A program made the translations under genes and the position numbers. From a virus, in IMG/VR virus record IMGVR_UViG_3300032770_000003, positions 1 to 64,000 of that record: a stretch of DNA of 64,000 nucleotides. One strand, written 5' to 3'. The notes beneath the pieces are model-generated. The model saw only the letters and a list, made by a program, of their open reading frames with translations, was not told the DNA's origin and made no database searches. This document shows positions 28,414 through 34,438 of the stretch, piece by piece. Position 1 is the first letter of the stretch; every line of letters begins with the position of its first letter.

Positions 28414-28503
28414 AGGAGATGAAGCGAGTTGAACGCTCGGAGCCTTTGCAGGACTCGGTAGTTTAGCAAACTACTGTGGAAAACCGTCATCCACGTCATC
28501 TCC
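28414..28503 (-). tRNA. tRNA-Ser (GCT)
   Basis: Class II: acceptor GGAGATG/CATCTCC, stem GTAGT/ACTAC, loop TTGCTAA, long variable arm, T-arm GAGCG-TTCAACT-CGCTT. Confidence 0.82.
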
Positions 28504-28508
28504 AAGAG

Positions 28509-28597
28509 AGGAAGGCGGAGGTCACGATCCCCATGCCGGTCACCCGGACACGCACTGTTTTCGAAACAGGCTCAGCACCAGTGCCGATTCGCCTTCC
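28509..28597 (-). tRNA. tRNA-Ser (CGA)
   Basis: Class II: acceptor GGAAGGC/GCCTTCC, loop TTCGAAA, variable arm CCGG-GTGA-CCGG, T-loop ATCGTGA (A54), one weak pair in the T-stem. Confidence 0.75.
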
Positions 28598-28771
28598 AAG
28601 AAAGGTTCGACGGGTTCTTCCCCCGCTGATGACGGCCCAGCTCCCCGGCATTTCAAAAGTCACCATTGACCGGATCGTCGCGGCCTGCGCGTCAGTAGGC
28701 ACACGATGGGTGCCCCCATCATGACTACTATCCTGCACACTGTATGTGTACACCGTGCTGCGAACCTTTCG

Positions 28772-28859
28772 AGGAGACGGCGTGAGTCGAACACGCGTGA
28801 CGCTTTCGCGATCAGCCACAGCTTTCCAAGCTGGCACATTTCCGCTCTGTCACGTCTCC
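28772..28859 (-). tRNA. tRNA-Ser (GGA)
   Basis: Class II: acceptor GGAGACG/CGTCTCC, stem CCAGC/GCTGT, loop TTGGAAA, variable arm with CGC-GAAA-GCG, T-arm GCGTG-TTCGACT-CACGC. Confidence 0.82.
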
Positions 28860-28974
28860 AAAGCGGCCCGGGATTCCGTCGGGTCTGCGGTGCACCACTA
28901 CCCGATAACGTACCCGGTTGGCTTGCGGGTTAACAACCCGGGCCTGCCGCATATTCAGTTGTCGTACGCTCAGG

Positions 28975-29298
28975 CTAGCAGGAGAAGCAGATACCGCCAC
29001 CACGCTTGTGGGGCATGTTCCGCGTCCCCTCCTTTCCGTTGCGCATCTTTCCGCCGAATCGGATCTTCTTGGTCAGAACCCGGATGGGCCCTCCGTCCGG
29101 TGGGCGGAAGGCTCTGGCATCGACCTGCGTGTACCCCTGCGCGAGCAAGCTGTGCTTCATGCAGTTGAACGCTTCGGTAGTCGATGAATGGGCCTTGATC
29201 TTGTCCTTGTCGAGGCTGTGATTCAGCGGGGTCAAAGTTCCTGTACAGTATTCCTCGGCAGTACCACACAGATACAGATACGGACGTCGGGCTGGCAC
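28975..29298 (-). CDS. Conserved phage protein, 107 aa
   Basis: GTG start after AAGGAGCCC. MPARRPYLYLCGTAEEYCTG, KIKAHSSTTEAFNCMKHSLLAQGYTQVDARAF, GGPIRVLTKKIRFGGKMRNGKEGTRNMP: a compact, strongly conserved-looking sequence with basic end and two terminal Cys. I recall similar proteins of unknown function in large phages; no function assigned. Confidence 0.7.
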   Translation of the reverse strand: MPARRPYLYLCGTAEEYCTGTLTPLNHSLDKDKIKAHSSTTEAFNCMKHSLLAQGYTQVDARAFRPPDGGPIRVLTKKIRFGGKMRNGKEGTRNMPHKRGGGICFSC

Positions 29299-29414
29299 AG
29301 TGGGCTCCTTGGTTCGAGAGAGATTCGGTGAATCGACTCGAACGAGAAGCCCATCAGCGTGACGTCAGCCCCGCGAGTTACATGACACGCACCCGCGTGG
29401 AGGTGACGTCGGCC

Positions 29415-29546
29415 CTACTCATTTCGTGACTCATAGGGATTCGACCTCCTTTCAATTAAGGTGAACCAAGTCTGCGCCTGACATTTGGTTCGTCTGAACT
29501 TCCACAGGGTCAGGATCATAGACTCCAGGATCGTCTTAGCGTCCAT
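29415..29546 (-). CDS. Possible 43-aa protein between tRNA genes
   Basis: MDAKTILESMILTLWKFRRTKC...; helical and basic. Weak ribosome binding site, short, and inside a longer unrelated open frame, so uncertain. Confidence 0.3.
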   Translation of the reverse strand: MDAKTILESMILTLWKFRRTKCQAQTWFTLIERRSNPYESRNE

Positions 29547-29562
29547 TGACTCGGTCCACCAG

Positions 29563-29648
29563 CGGAGAGAGGAGGAATCGAACCCCCTGCGTTCGTCACG
29601 ACAGCCCCCGCGTTCAAGGCGGGTTTCCGACCAATCGGGGCTCTCTCC
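29563..29648 (-). tRNA. tRNA-Ser (TGA)
   Basis: Class II: acceptor GGAGAGA/TCTCTCC, stem CCCGC/GCGGG, loop CTTGAAC, long variable arm, T-arm GGGGG-TTCGATT-CCTCC, G discriminator. Confidence 0.85.
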
Positions 29649-29760
29649 ATAGGGCGAACGAATTGATCGCTGGTCCGTTCCCCGTACCGGCAAGGTACGG
29701 GTCCTTCCTCCCGTCGAGCGGGCAGTGTGCCGATAACGAACCAACAGGCGGCTCGCCCAG

Positions 29761-29829
29761 CGGGCTGATAGGGAATTGAACCCTACCCTACCGTTTTGGA
29801 GACGGTTTGGCCTCCTTGGCCTTCAGCCC
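29761..29829 (-). tRNA. tRNA-Trp (CCA)
   Basis: Acceptor GGGCTGA/TCAGCCC, D-arm GGCC-AAGGA-GGCC, stem ACCGT/ACGGT, loop CTCCAAA, T-arm TAGGG-TTCAATT-CCCTA. The HNH gene 29788..30210 reads through its 5' half. Confidence 0.8.
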
Positions 29830-30210
29830 TCTACTACGTCGTTTCCAATCCCGACACACCTCACAGCGACAATGTTGTCTAACATACATCGAAGCCGTTC
29901 CGTGTTGACGCCTGCGCGTCCAGAACTCACGCATTTCTGTTCGTGTCTTACGCCAGTGACACGCAACACACAACAACTGGCACTTGCTAAGTTCCTCCAG
30001 AAGAACAATAAGCGGTCGTCCGATATGTTTGGTAATCGCAAACAGTTTCGTACTAGGATCGACATGATCAAAGTCGAGTCCACACGTGTCACCACACCAA
30101 ACGCACCTGTCGCCAAGAAAAGCCATCATGACTCGTATGCGGGTACGATACCGCTGACTATCGTAGAGTCGATGATAGCGTCTTTGGTACTCCTTTTCTC
30201 GCACTGCCAC
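29788..30210 (-). CDS. HNH endonuclease overlapping tRNA-Trp by 42 nt
   Basis: 140 aa. RVMMAFLGDRCVWCGDTCGLDFDHVDPSTKLFAITKHIG... KCQLLCVACHWRKTRTEM is the HNH core with two Cys pairs; a second CEVC pair follows. The last 13 codons and the TAG are read from the acceptor, D-arm and anticodon stem of tRNA-Trp (29761..29829). Confidence 0.85.
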   Translation of the reverse strand: MAVREKEYQRRYHRLYDSQRYRTRIRVMMAFLGDRCVWCGDTCGLDFDHVDPSTKLFAITKHIGRPLIVLLEELSKCQLLCVACHWRKTRTEMREFWTRRRQHGTASMYVRQHCRCEVCRDWKRRSRGLKAKEAKPSPKR

Positions 30211-30240
30211 GGTTCACTGCAACTCGTATAACACAGATGG

Positions 30241-30312
30241 TGGAGGCGCGGAGAGTCGAACTCCGGATTACCGGGTGCAAACCGGTCGTGTTCCCGCTAG
30301 CACTACGCCCCC
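30241..30312 (-). tRNA. tRNA-Ala (TGC)
   Basis: Acceptor GGGGGCG/CGCCTCC, stem ACCGG/CCGGT, loop TTTGCAC, T-arm CGGAG-TTCGACT-CTCCG. The only Ala tRNA; ACCA follows in the DNA (30238-30241), so CCA is encoded here. Confidence 0.85.
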
Positions 30313-30449
30313 AGACTCAACAAATACAACGGAGAGCATACCGAGTCCACCACAGATTCGGCACTGCTTGAGTGTCATGTCGTTGTAGCCTCGCCCCTGA
30401 CAGGCTGGACAACGTCCACATGCTGTGCTCTGCTTTTTTCTTTAGGCAT
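30268..30449 (-). pseudogene. Fragment with DnaJ-type Cys motifs, possible -1 frameshift
   Basis: Frame reads TACGRCPACQGRGYN then DMTLKQCRICGGLGML: two CxxCxGxG motifs (zinc-binding, as in DnaJ). It has no start codon; an ATG at 30449 in the +1 neighbouring frame runs into GAAAAAAG, a possible slippery run. It ends inside tRNA-Ala. Sequencing error, frameshift or relic. Confidence 0.35.
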
Positions 30450-30450
30450 G

Positions 30451-30523
30451 TCGGGATGACTGGATTCGAACCAGCGTCGTCACGCTCCCAAAGCGTGTGC
30501 CTGAACCCCTAGGCTACATCCCG
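30451..30523 (-). tRNA. tRNA-Pro (TGG)
   Basis: Acceptor CGGGATG/CATCCCG, stem CACGC/GCGTG, loop TTTGGGA, T-arm GCTGG-TTCGAAT-CCAGT. Endonuclease 30509..30877 ends inside it. Confidence 0.85.
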
Positions 30524-30877
30524 TTTGTGTCGACGAAAATACTCACGAACGAACGCGCGACAAACATCACAACGGCATCGACGTTTGTAGCGTCCCCAAG
30601 TCCCGTGCCCTGGTGTACGCTCCAGCCTGGTTTTCAGATCATGACAAACTGCACACAGTAACTGACACTTAGCGAGTTCAGCTTCTACTCTTTTCGTGGA
30701 CCAGGACCATATCCTCGAAACAGACGCTGTCTTGGTTGTCCGGTCTATGTGGTCAAACTCAAGATTTTGCACTGATCCACACCAAGCACAGCAACCACCT
30801 AGCTTAGCAATCCAAGCGGCACGTAGCGCATGATAACGACGCAAACAATAAGCACTATGTGCTGGTCCGGATATCAC
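30509..30877 (-). CDS. HNH endonuclease, ends in tRNA-Pro D-arm
   Basis: 122 aa. AKLGGCCAWCGSVQNLEFDHIDRTTKTASVSRIWSW ... KCQLLCAVCHDLKTR: HNH with Cys pairs. Last residues RDVA and the TAG come from the tRNA-Pro 5' end, the same arrangement as the RGVA ending at 25287 in the other tRNA-Pro. Confidence 0.85.
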   Translation of the reverse strand: MISGPAHSAYCLRRYHALRAAWIAKLGGCCAWCGSVQNLEFDHIDRTTKTASVSRIWSWSTKRVEAELAKCQLLCAVCHDLKTRLERTPGHGTWGRYKRRCRCDVCRAFVREYFRRHKRDVA

Positions 30878-30884
30878 GAGTTAG

Positions 30885-30956
30885 TTCCACGGCGTGGATT
30901 CGAACCACGACAAGCAACTTCAAAGGATGCTGTCCTACCTATTAGACCACCGTGGA
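30885..30956 (-). tRNA. tRNA-Gln (TTG)
   Basis: Acceptor TCCACGG/CCGTGGA, stem GCATC/GTTGC with a T-T mismatch, loop CTTTGAA, T-arm CGTGG-TTCGAAT-CCACG. Confidence 0.75.
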
Positions 30957-31004
30957 TCGATACGTCAAGCAGTCCTGACCAATTGGACGAACCCGGATCG
31001 CTGG

Positions 31005-31079
31005 GGGTGAGAAACCGGAGTCGCACCGGCTAGACCGTGGGTCACAGCCACGGGGCTCCACTCTTTGCCTTTTCTCACC
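31005..31079 (-). tRNA. tRNA-His (GTG)
   Basis: Acceptor GGTGAGA/TCTCACC, stem CGTGG/CCACG, loop CTGTGAC, T-loop TGCGACT (G55), C discriminator as in His. Confidence 0.78.
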
Positions 31080-31093
31080 GCAATCGCTTCTTG

Positions 31094-31130
31094 GCCTCCG
31101 GGGTGAGTGATTTGAACACTCGCGCGGATG
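31094..31130 (-). pseudogene. Isolated tRNA 3' half (T-arm plus acceptor side)
   Basis: GAGTG-TTCAAAT-CACTC followed by ACCCCGG with no matching 5' half. It sits between tRNA-His and tRNA-Ile. Looks like a relic of recombination. Confidence 0.35.
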
Positions 31131-31144
31131 CTCACGTCATTTCG

Positions 31145-31217
31145 TGCACGCATCGGGAGTCGAACCCGCGTCTCACGCTTATCGGGCGTGTGCTCTAGCC
31201 TGCTGAGCTATGCGTGC
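31145..31217 (-). tRNA. tRNA-Ile (GAT) with C33
   Basis: Acceptor GCACGCA/TGCGTGC, stem CACGC/GCGTG, loop CCGATAA (C33), T-arm GCGGG-TTCGACT-CCCGA. Endonuclease 31208..31534 ends inside it. Confidence 0.8.
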
Positions 31218-31534
31218 GCACATTCCGTGTTTTCACAGTGCTCCTCACCATGACAGTTCAAGCACAGGAGTACACATTTCCGCAATTCGGTCTCGATCTT
31301 ACTCCAGGAACAAGCCCCACCAATGCCGAATGACTTCTCACCTGGATGATGAAAAATCAACGAGCGATGGCAACGGTTGTATCCACACCGATTACAACAC
31401 CCTCCTAGTAATGCTACCGCTTTGGCCTTCGTACGACGCCGCCAGACTTTCAGCTGATCATACGTTCGGCAGTTCCTGCACCGTCCCGTCTTGTTTCTTG
31501 ACGAGAGGTCTGTACCACACCGATCACATACCAT
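31208..31534 (-). CDS. HNH endonuclease, ends inside tRNA-Ile
   Basis: 108 aa. CDRCGTDLSSRNKTGRCRNC zinc ribbon, then LLGGCCNRCGYNRCHRSLIFHHPGEKSF and KCVLLCLNCHGEEHCEN: HNH (HH..H) with multiple Cys. Its TAG lies at the start of the tRNA-Ile D region. Confidence 0.8.
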   Translation of the reverse strand: MVCDRCGTDLSSRNKTGRCRNCRTYDQLKVWRRRTKAKAVALLGGCCNRCGYNRCHRSLIFHHPGEKSFGIGGACSWSKIETELRKCVLLCLNCHGEEHCENTECAHA

Positions 31535-31607
31535 GTCAGTCAGTGCTTATCAAAGAAAGATAAGACGATCAAGGACCCATCCTGACCATTAGATGAAAGG
31601 TGCAGGC

Positions 31608-31734
31608 GCGCGACGCCGGGACTCGAACCCGGATCTCCTCTTTCCATAGAGAGATAACCCTACCCAAGCGGCTCGGTTCCCCGAACGAAGAGACGAGCAG
31701 GATGTTTAGCGCTCTACCATTGAGCTACATCGCG
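31608..31734 (-). pseudogene. Composite or interrupted tRNA
   Basis: Acceptor CGCGATG/CGTCGCG, D-arm GCTC-AATGGTA-GAGC and T-arm CCGGG-TTCGAGT-CCCGG are intact, but the D-arm and T-arm are separated by about 76 nt instead of about 22. The insert contains GCTTGGGTAGGGTT and a TATGGAA loop, so two tRNA fragments or an insertion are plausible. Confidence 0.5.
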
Positions 31735-31740
31735 CATGAG

Positions 31741-31809
31741 GCGACGGACAAAGGGAACGTGCTGGGTGGTTTACCTTGAAGTGGTAACCCAACACTTGCG
31801 GCCCGTCGC
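31741..31809 (-). ncRNA. Degenerate tRNA-like (TTC-type hairpin)
   Basis: Acceptor GCGACGG/CCGTCGC is perfect; an anticodon-like arm TTACC-ACTTCAA-GGTAA is present (would be C33, TTC), but no D- or T-arm can be drawn. Confidence 0.45.
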
Positions 31810-31813
31810 TTTG

Positions 31814-31888
31814 TCGGAGTGGTGTGAATCGAACACACGTCATCTCGGTCCCGAACCGAGTGCCTGAAACCCACTAGGCTACACCCCG
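31814..31888 (-). tRNA. tRNA-Pro (CGG)
   Basis: Acceptor CGGGGTG/CACTCCG, stem CTCGG/CCGAG, loop TTCGGGA, T-arm GTGTG-TTCGATT-CACAC. Confidence 0.85.
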
Positions 31889-31893
31889 AAGAT

Positions 31894-31996
31894 GTGATGG
31901 AGAGCGTTTGGATTCGAACCATTAGCTCCGATAACCCTTTCCGGTCGGCTCGCAGCGAGGCGAACAAAAGATTTGGAGAGGGAGTTGCCACTCTCC
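31894..31996 (-). pseudogene. tRNA relic with T-arm only
   Basis: ATGG-TTCGAAT-CCAAA with outer GGAGAG/CTCTCC pairing, but the middle has no D- or anticodon arm. It carries the recurring CCGATAAC motif (31928-31935). Confidence 0.3.
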
Positions 31997-32005
31997 ACCA
32001 CGTCG

Positions 32006-32078
32006 TGCCCTAGTCCTGAATCGAACAGGAATCTTTGCAGTTTCAGTGCAACGCCTTCACCAGATAGGCTTCCAGGGC
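32006..32078 (-). tRNA. tRNA-Phe (GAA)
   Basis: Acceptor GCCCTGG/CTAGGGC, stem TTGCA/TGCAA, loop CTGAAAC (U33 as normal), T-arm TCCTG-TTCGATT-CAGGA. The complete Phe gene. Confidence 0.85.
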
Positions 32079-32165
32079 ATGATTGGCGGGCTTGGCAGGC
32101 CCGCCGCAGTCGCAACTATGAAGTTGTCAGTGATCAGATTTCAGGGGGAGCTACCCCACTGTCTG

Positions 32166-32236
32166 TTGGGGCGGAAGGAATTGCACCCTCATTCACGGAG
32201 TCAGAGTCCGCTGTCCTCCTGTTGGACGACATCCCA
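32166..32236 (-). tRNA. tRNA-Gln (CTG)
   Basis: Acceptor TGGGATG/CGCCCCA (U1-A72 as usual for Gln, one A-C mismatch), stem GCGGA/TCCGT, loop CTCTGAC, T-loop TGCAATT (G55). Confidence 0.7.
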
Positions 32237-32252
32237 TCAATTTGTTCTGTCG

Positions 32253-32324
32253 TGAGCTGCCGGCGACTTGCACGCCGCTAGTCGGTTTAAGAGACCGATC
32301 CGTCGCTATCTACGGTTGCAGCCC
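32253..32324 (-). tRNA. tRNA-Lys (CTT)
   Basis: Acceptor GGGCTGC/GCAGCTC, D-stem CCG/CGG, stem TCGGT/ACCGA, loop CTCTTAA, T-arm CGGCG-TGCAAGT-CGCCG (G55). The small gene 32306..32473 ends inside it. Confidence 0.75.
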
Positions 32325-32473
32325 GTTTCTTGTAAGCCGGCTCGTGTTTCGTCCAGCGAGTATCCTTCAATCAACGCGAGGTAGATTCCCTGATCTCCCA
32401 GTCCAGACAACTCCTTTGCTCGGGCAGTAGCCCATTCAACCTGTTCGTCCAGTGTAAGCAACCTTCTGCGCAT
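32306..32473 (-). CDS. Hypothetical protein, 55 aa, between two tRNA-Lys
   Basis: MRRRLLTLDEQVEWATARAK... LGDQGIYLALIEGYSLDETRAGLQETG: normal, helical protein. The ATG is 3 nt from the tRNA-Lys (TTT) 3' end and its stop lies 19 nt into tRNA-Lys (CTT), the same tRNA-filling pattern as the endonucleases, but no nuclease motif is present. Confidence 0.6.
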   Translation of the reverse strand: MRRRLLTLDEQVEWATARAKELSGLGDQGIYLALIEGYSLDETRAGLQETGCNRR

Positions 32474-32476
32474 CTG

Positions 32477-32550
32477 TGCAGCCGACAGGACTTGAACCTG
32501 CTCAGTCCGTCTTAAAAGGACGGTGCCCAGACCAGTCGGGCGCCAGCTGC
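32477..32550 (-). tRNA. tRNA-Lys (TTT)
   Basis: Acceptor GCAGCTG/CGGCTGC, stem CCGTC/GACGG, loop CTTTTAA, T-arm GCAGG-TTCAAGT-CCTGT. Confidence 0.85.
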
Positions 32551-32555
32551 ATCGG

Positions 32556-32642
32556 TCGGCGGGGTGGGAATCGAACCCACCGGCGACCCGAAGGTCAACG
32601 CGTTTACGGCGCGCCCGGACTCCATTGTCCTGTTTCCCGCCG
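32556..32642 (-). tRNA. tRNA-Tyr (GTA) with C33
   Basis: Class II: acceptor CGGCGGG/CCCGCCG, stem GCGCG/CGCGT, loop CCGTAAA (C33), variable arm GACC-TTC-GGGTC, T-arm GTGGG-TTCGATT-CCCAC. Last gene of the tRNA island. Confidence 0.82.
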
Positions 32643-32678
32643 AAAAGGTCAGCGGGCGTTTATACGCAGGATCGGCCA

Positions 32679-32936
32679 TCAGTTCTCCCCTCCTCTCCGG
32701 ATGCGAGTCTTGCGCACCAGATCTTGCCAGCGATGCAAGCCGGGCTTCAGCTTGCCGTTTTTGTCACGAAGTTCCAATTCACCTTTTTCGTTGATGTACC
32801 GAGCTATGACTTGCTCGGCAGCTCGAACCAGCTTGGGCTTCCTCAAGGCTGCCTCCAAAACGAAAAAAGCCGCCTCGAAGAAGTTCTCCGGGCGGCTGAT
32901 GCAGGGGTCAATGACTTGACTCGTTACATCAGCCAC
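32679..32936 (-). CDS. Hypothetical protein, 85 aa
   Basis: GTG start. MADVTSQVIDPCISRPENFFEAAFFVLEAALRKPKLVRAAEQVIARYINEKGELELR... helical start, then a basic tail. Overlaps 32924..33076. Function unknown. Confidence 0.6.
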   Translation of the reverse strand: MADVTSQVIDPCISRPENFFEAAFFVLEAALRKPKLVRAAEQVIARYINEKGELELRDKNGKLKPGLHRWQDLVRKTRIRRGGEN

Positions 32937-33076
32937 CCTTTATCTTCGGTCGTCCCAAACTCCGGATGGCAGACTGTTGAGCTTGGGACACTCGGATTCG
33001 CGGCAGCGTACACCCAACCGCGTCGGGGCTTGAGGCCCTCGCGGAGAATCTGGGTGGACAGCTGCTGCGACAACAT
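32924..33076 (-). CDS. Hypothetical protein, 50 aa
   Basis: MLSQQLSTQILREGLKPRRGWVYAAANPSVP... HPEFGTTEDKGWLM. The stop overlaps the GTG of 32679..32936. No Shine-Dalgarno before the ATG; a perfect AAGGAGGA lies further upstream in an open in-frame stretch (KKVLASRSPCAYRELVI) without a start codon, so the true start is uncertain. Confidence 0.5.
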   Translation of the reverse strand: MLSQQLSTQILREGLKPRRGWVYAAANPSVPSSTVCHPEFGTTEDKGWLM

Positions 33077-33174
33077 GATGACCAATTCACGGTAGGCACA
33101 GGGCGATCGAGATGCAAGGACTTTTTTCTGGGTTCCTCCTTGACTCGCGATTTCCCTACGCTTTACCTGTCTAG

Positions 33175-33930
33175 TCAGACACTGATCGGGCCGCCGTAGT
33201 CAATGAATCCTACGTTGATCTCGCTGATCAAGCGGACACGCTCGTAGACCCCGTCTCCGTCACGGGAGCCCGCCACGTTGGTATTCCCCTCCACGGTCAG
33301 GATCTCGCCCGCGCGGACTCCGGTCACGAGACCGGTATGACCGTGGTCGTTCCCGTGATCGATGATGAAAACCGACCCCACCGCGATCTTGGTCGGATCG
33401 TCGAACGCCATCCCGGCCAGGAGCTTCGTCGCCGGAGGCGACGCCGCCCACAGCTCAGCCACTGAGCCCGTCTTCACGCAAGGATTGGGAACGTTCAATT
33501 TAAGCGCCGCGTTATCGAAGCACCAGTAGACAAAACACGCACACCAGGCGTAGCCCTTGGTCGGATCGAGCCCGACTGACTGGACGTAGAGATCAACCAT
33601 GGGGCCCCGGTTCGGAACCCCCTTGGTCTCGCGCACCCCGACCTGGGATGTGGCCTGTTCGAGCAACGCCCGCAGCAGCTTCGACTTGGGCGTGATCTGG
33701 ATCGGATTCGGTTGATAGAAGAGCGCTGTCCACGTGCGCGGACCGACGACTCCATCAGCCGGCAGACCACGCCGAGTCTGGAAGAGCTTGACGGCACTCT
33801 CCGTCGCGGGACCATAGTAGCCATCGATCGCGGAAGGATCGCAGCCCACCAGCGCCAGCTGGCGCTGAACCTCCAGCACAGACGACGCCGGGCCACTGTT
33901 GAGGCGAAGGGCTCGACCAGGATAAGTCAT
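33175..33930 (-). CDS. Endolysin: PG-binding plus CHAP-like amidase
   Basis: 251 aa; start MTYPGRALRLNSG. Residues 20-75 are a peptidoglycan-binding repeat (SSVLEVQRQLALVGCDP, GYYGPATESAVKLFQTRRGLPADGVVGPRTW). Residues 95-245 are a CHAP/NlpC-type catalytic domain: GYAWCACFVYWCF with the catalytic Cys, HGHTGLVTGV with His, EGNTN. No signal peptide, so release would need a holin. The only lysis enzyme visible in this window. Confidence 0.85.
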   Translation of the reverse strand: MTYPGRALRLNSGPASSVLEVQRQLALVGCDPSAIDGYYGPATESAVKLFQTRRGLPADGVVGPRTWTALFYQPNPIQITPKSKLLRALLEQATSQVGVRETKGVPNRGPMVDLYVQSVGLDPTKGYAWCACFVYWCFDNAALKLNVPNPCVKTGSVAELWAASPPATKLLAGMAFDDPTKIAVGSVFIIDHGNDHGHTGLVTGVRAGEILTVEGNTNVAGSRDGDGVYERVRLISEINVGFIDYGGPISV

Positions 33931-33941
33931 CGTCGCAATCC

Positions 33942-34157
33942 TCAGAAGCAAAGCAGGCAGAGATACTTCGAACCTGGTGGGCGAGGATCGAGCTGGACAA
34001 CGAAGGCGCGATGACCACAGCTCAGATGAATCACAGTGACGCCGTTAGGATTCCTGTGCTGACCGATGATCGTTCGCGTGACGCCTATTTTCGGCGGCTG
34101 CGAGGTGGCGGCGGTGCCGTTGGAACTCTCGTCTTCGTTTCCTCGGTGGGCGGAGTC
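33942..34157 (-). CDS. Small zinc-binding protein, about 71 aa
   Basis: HLSCGHRAFVVQLDP then YLCLLC near the C-terminus gives a C-H...CxxC site. The start is unclear: the conserved region (GVTRTIIGQHRNPNG) begins next to the stop of the upstream gene without ATG, so MDSAHRGN at 34157 is used. Overlaps 34085..34438. Confidence 0.5.
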   Translation of the reverse strand, partial: DSAHRGNEDESSNGTAATSQPPKIGVTRTIIGQHRNPNGVTVIHLSCGHRAFVVQLDPRPPGSKYLCLLCF

Positions 34158-34438
34158 CATGCCTTCTCCCACTGCTTGCGCTCACTCGGTGGCTGATTGA
34201 GAACTTTCTCGTTCCACTGTCGATCGATCTCTGCTTCGTTGTGTTCGGCGACAGCTGCTTCGCGCTCGCGGCGCGCCGCCTGGCGACAGCGCCAGCACTT
34301 CTTCGGTAGCGGGAATCCCTCCCGCGCCAGGAAAGCCTGATCCTTCTCGGAGACGTAGAACTCCGATTGGCAATCAGGATTGGCACACCTACGGTAGATG
34401 CGTTCAAACTTCGGCATAGAATTTTGCGCCTGGCTCAT
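34085..34438 (-). CDS. Zinc-ribbon protein, 117 aa
   Basis: MSQAQNSMPKFERIYRRCANPDCQSEFYVSEKDQAFLAREGFPLPKKCWRCRQAARRE: two CxxC pairs in a zinc ribbon with a basic, helical tail. Start overlaps the stop of 34438..34779 (TGATG). Function unknown. Confidence 0.65.
   Translation of the reverse strand: MSQAQNSMPKFERIYRRCANPDCQSEFYVSEKDQAFLAREGFPLPKKCWRCRQAARREREAAVAEHNEAEIDRQWNEKVLNQPPSERKQWEKAWTPPTEETKTRVPTAPPPPRSRRK

Noticed and set aside
28496-28837. Minus-strand 113-codon ORF through the Ser tRNAs
   Set aside because: It reads across two class II tRNAs, with only a short protein-like middle and no start signal.
28865-28960. GCCCGGG...CCCGGGC segment as an additional tRNA
   Set aside because: The acceptor pairs, but no anticodon stem or T-loop can be drawn.
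32083-32103. GC-rich hairpin GGCGGGC/GCCCGCC between tRNA-Phe and tRNA-Gln as a separate tRNA-Gly or terminator
   Set aside because: The loop happens to read CTGCCAA, but there are no acceptor, D- or T-arms and no U-tract.
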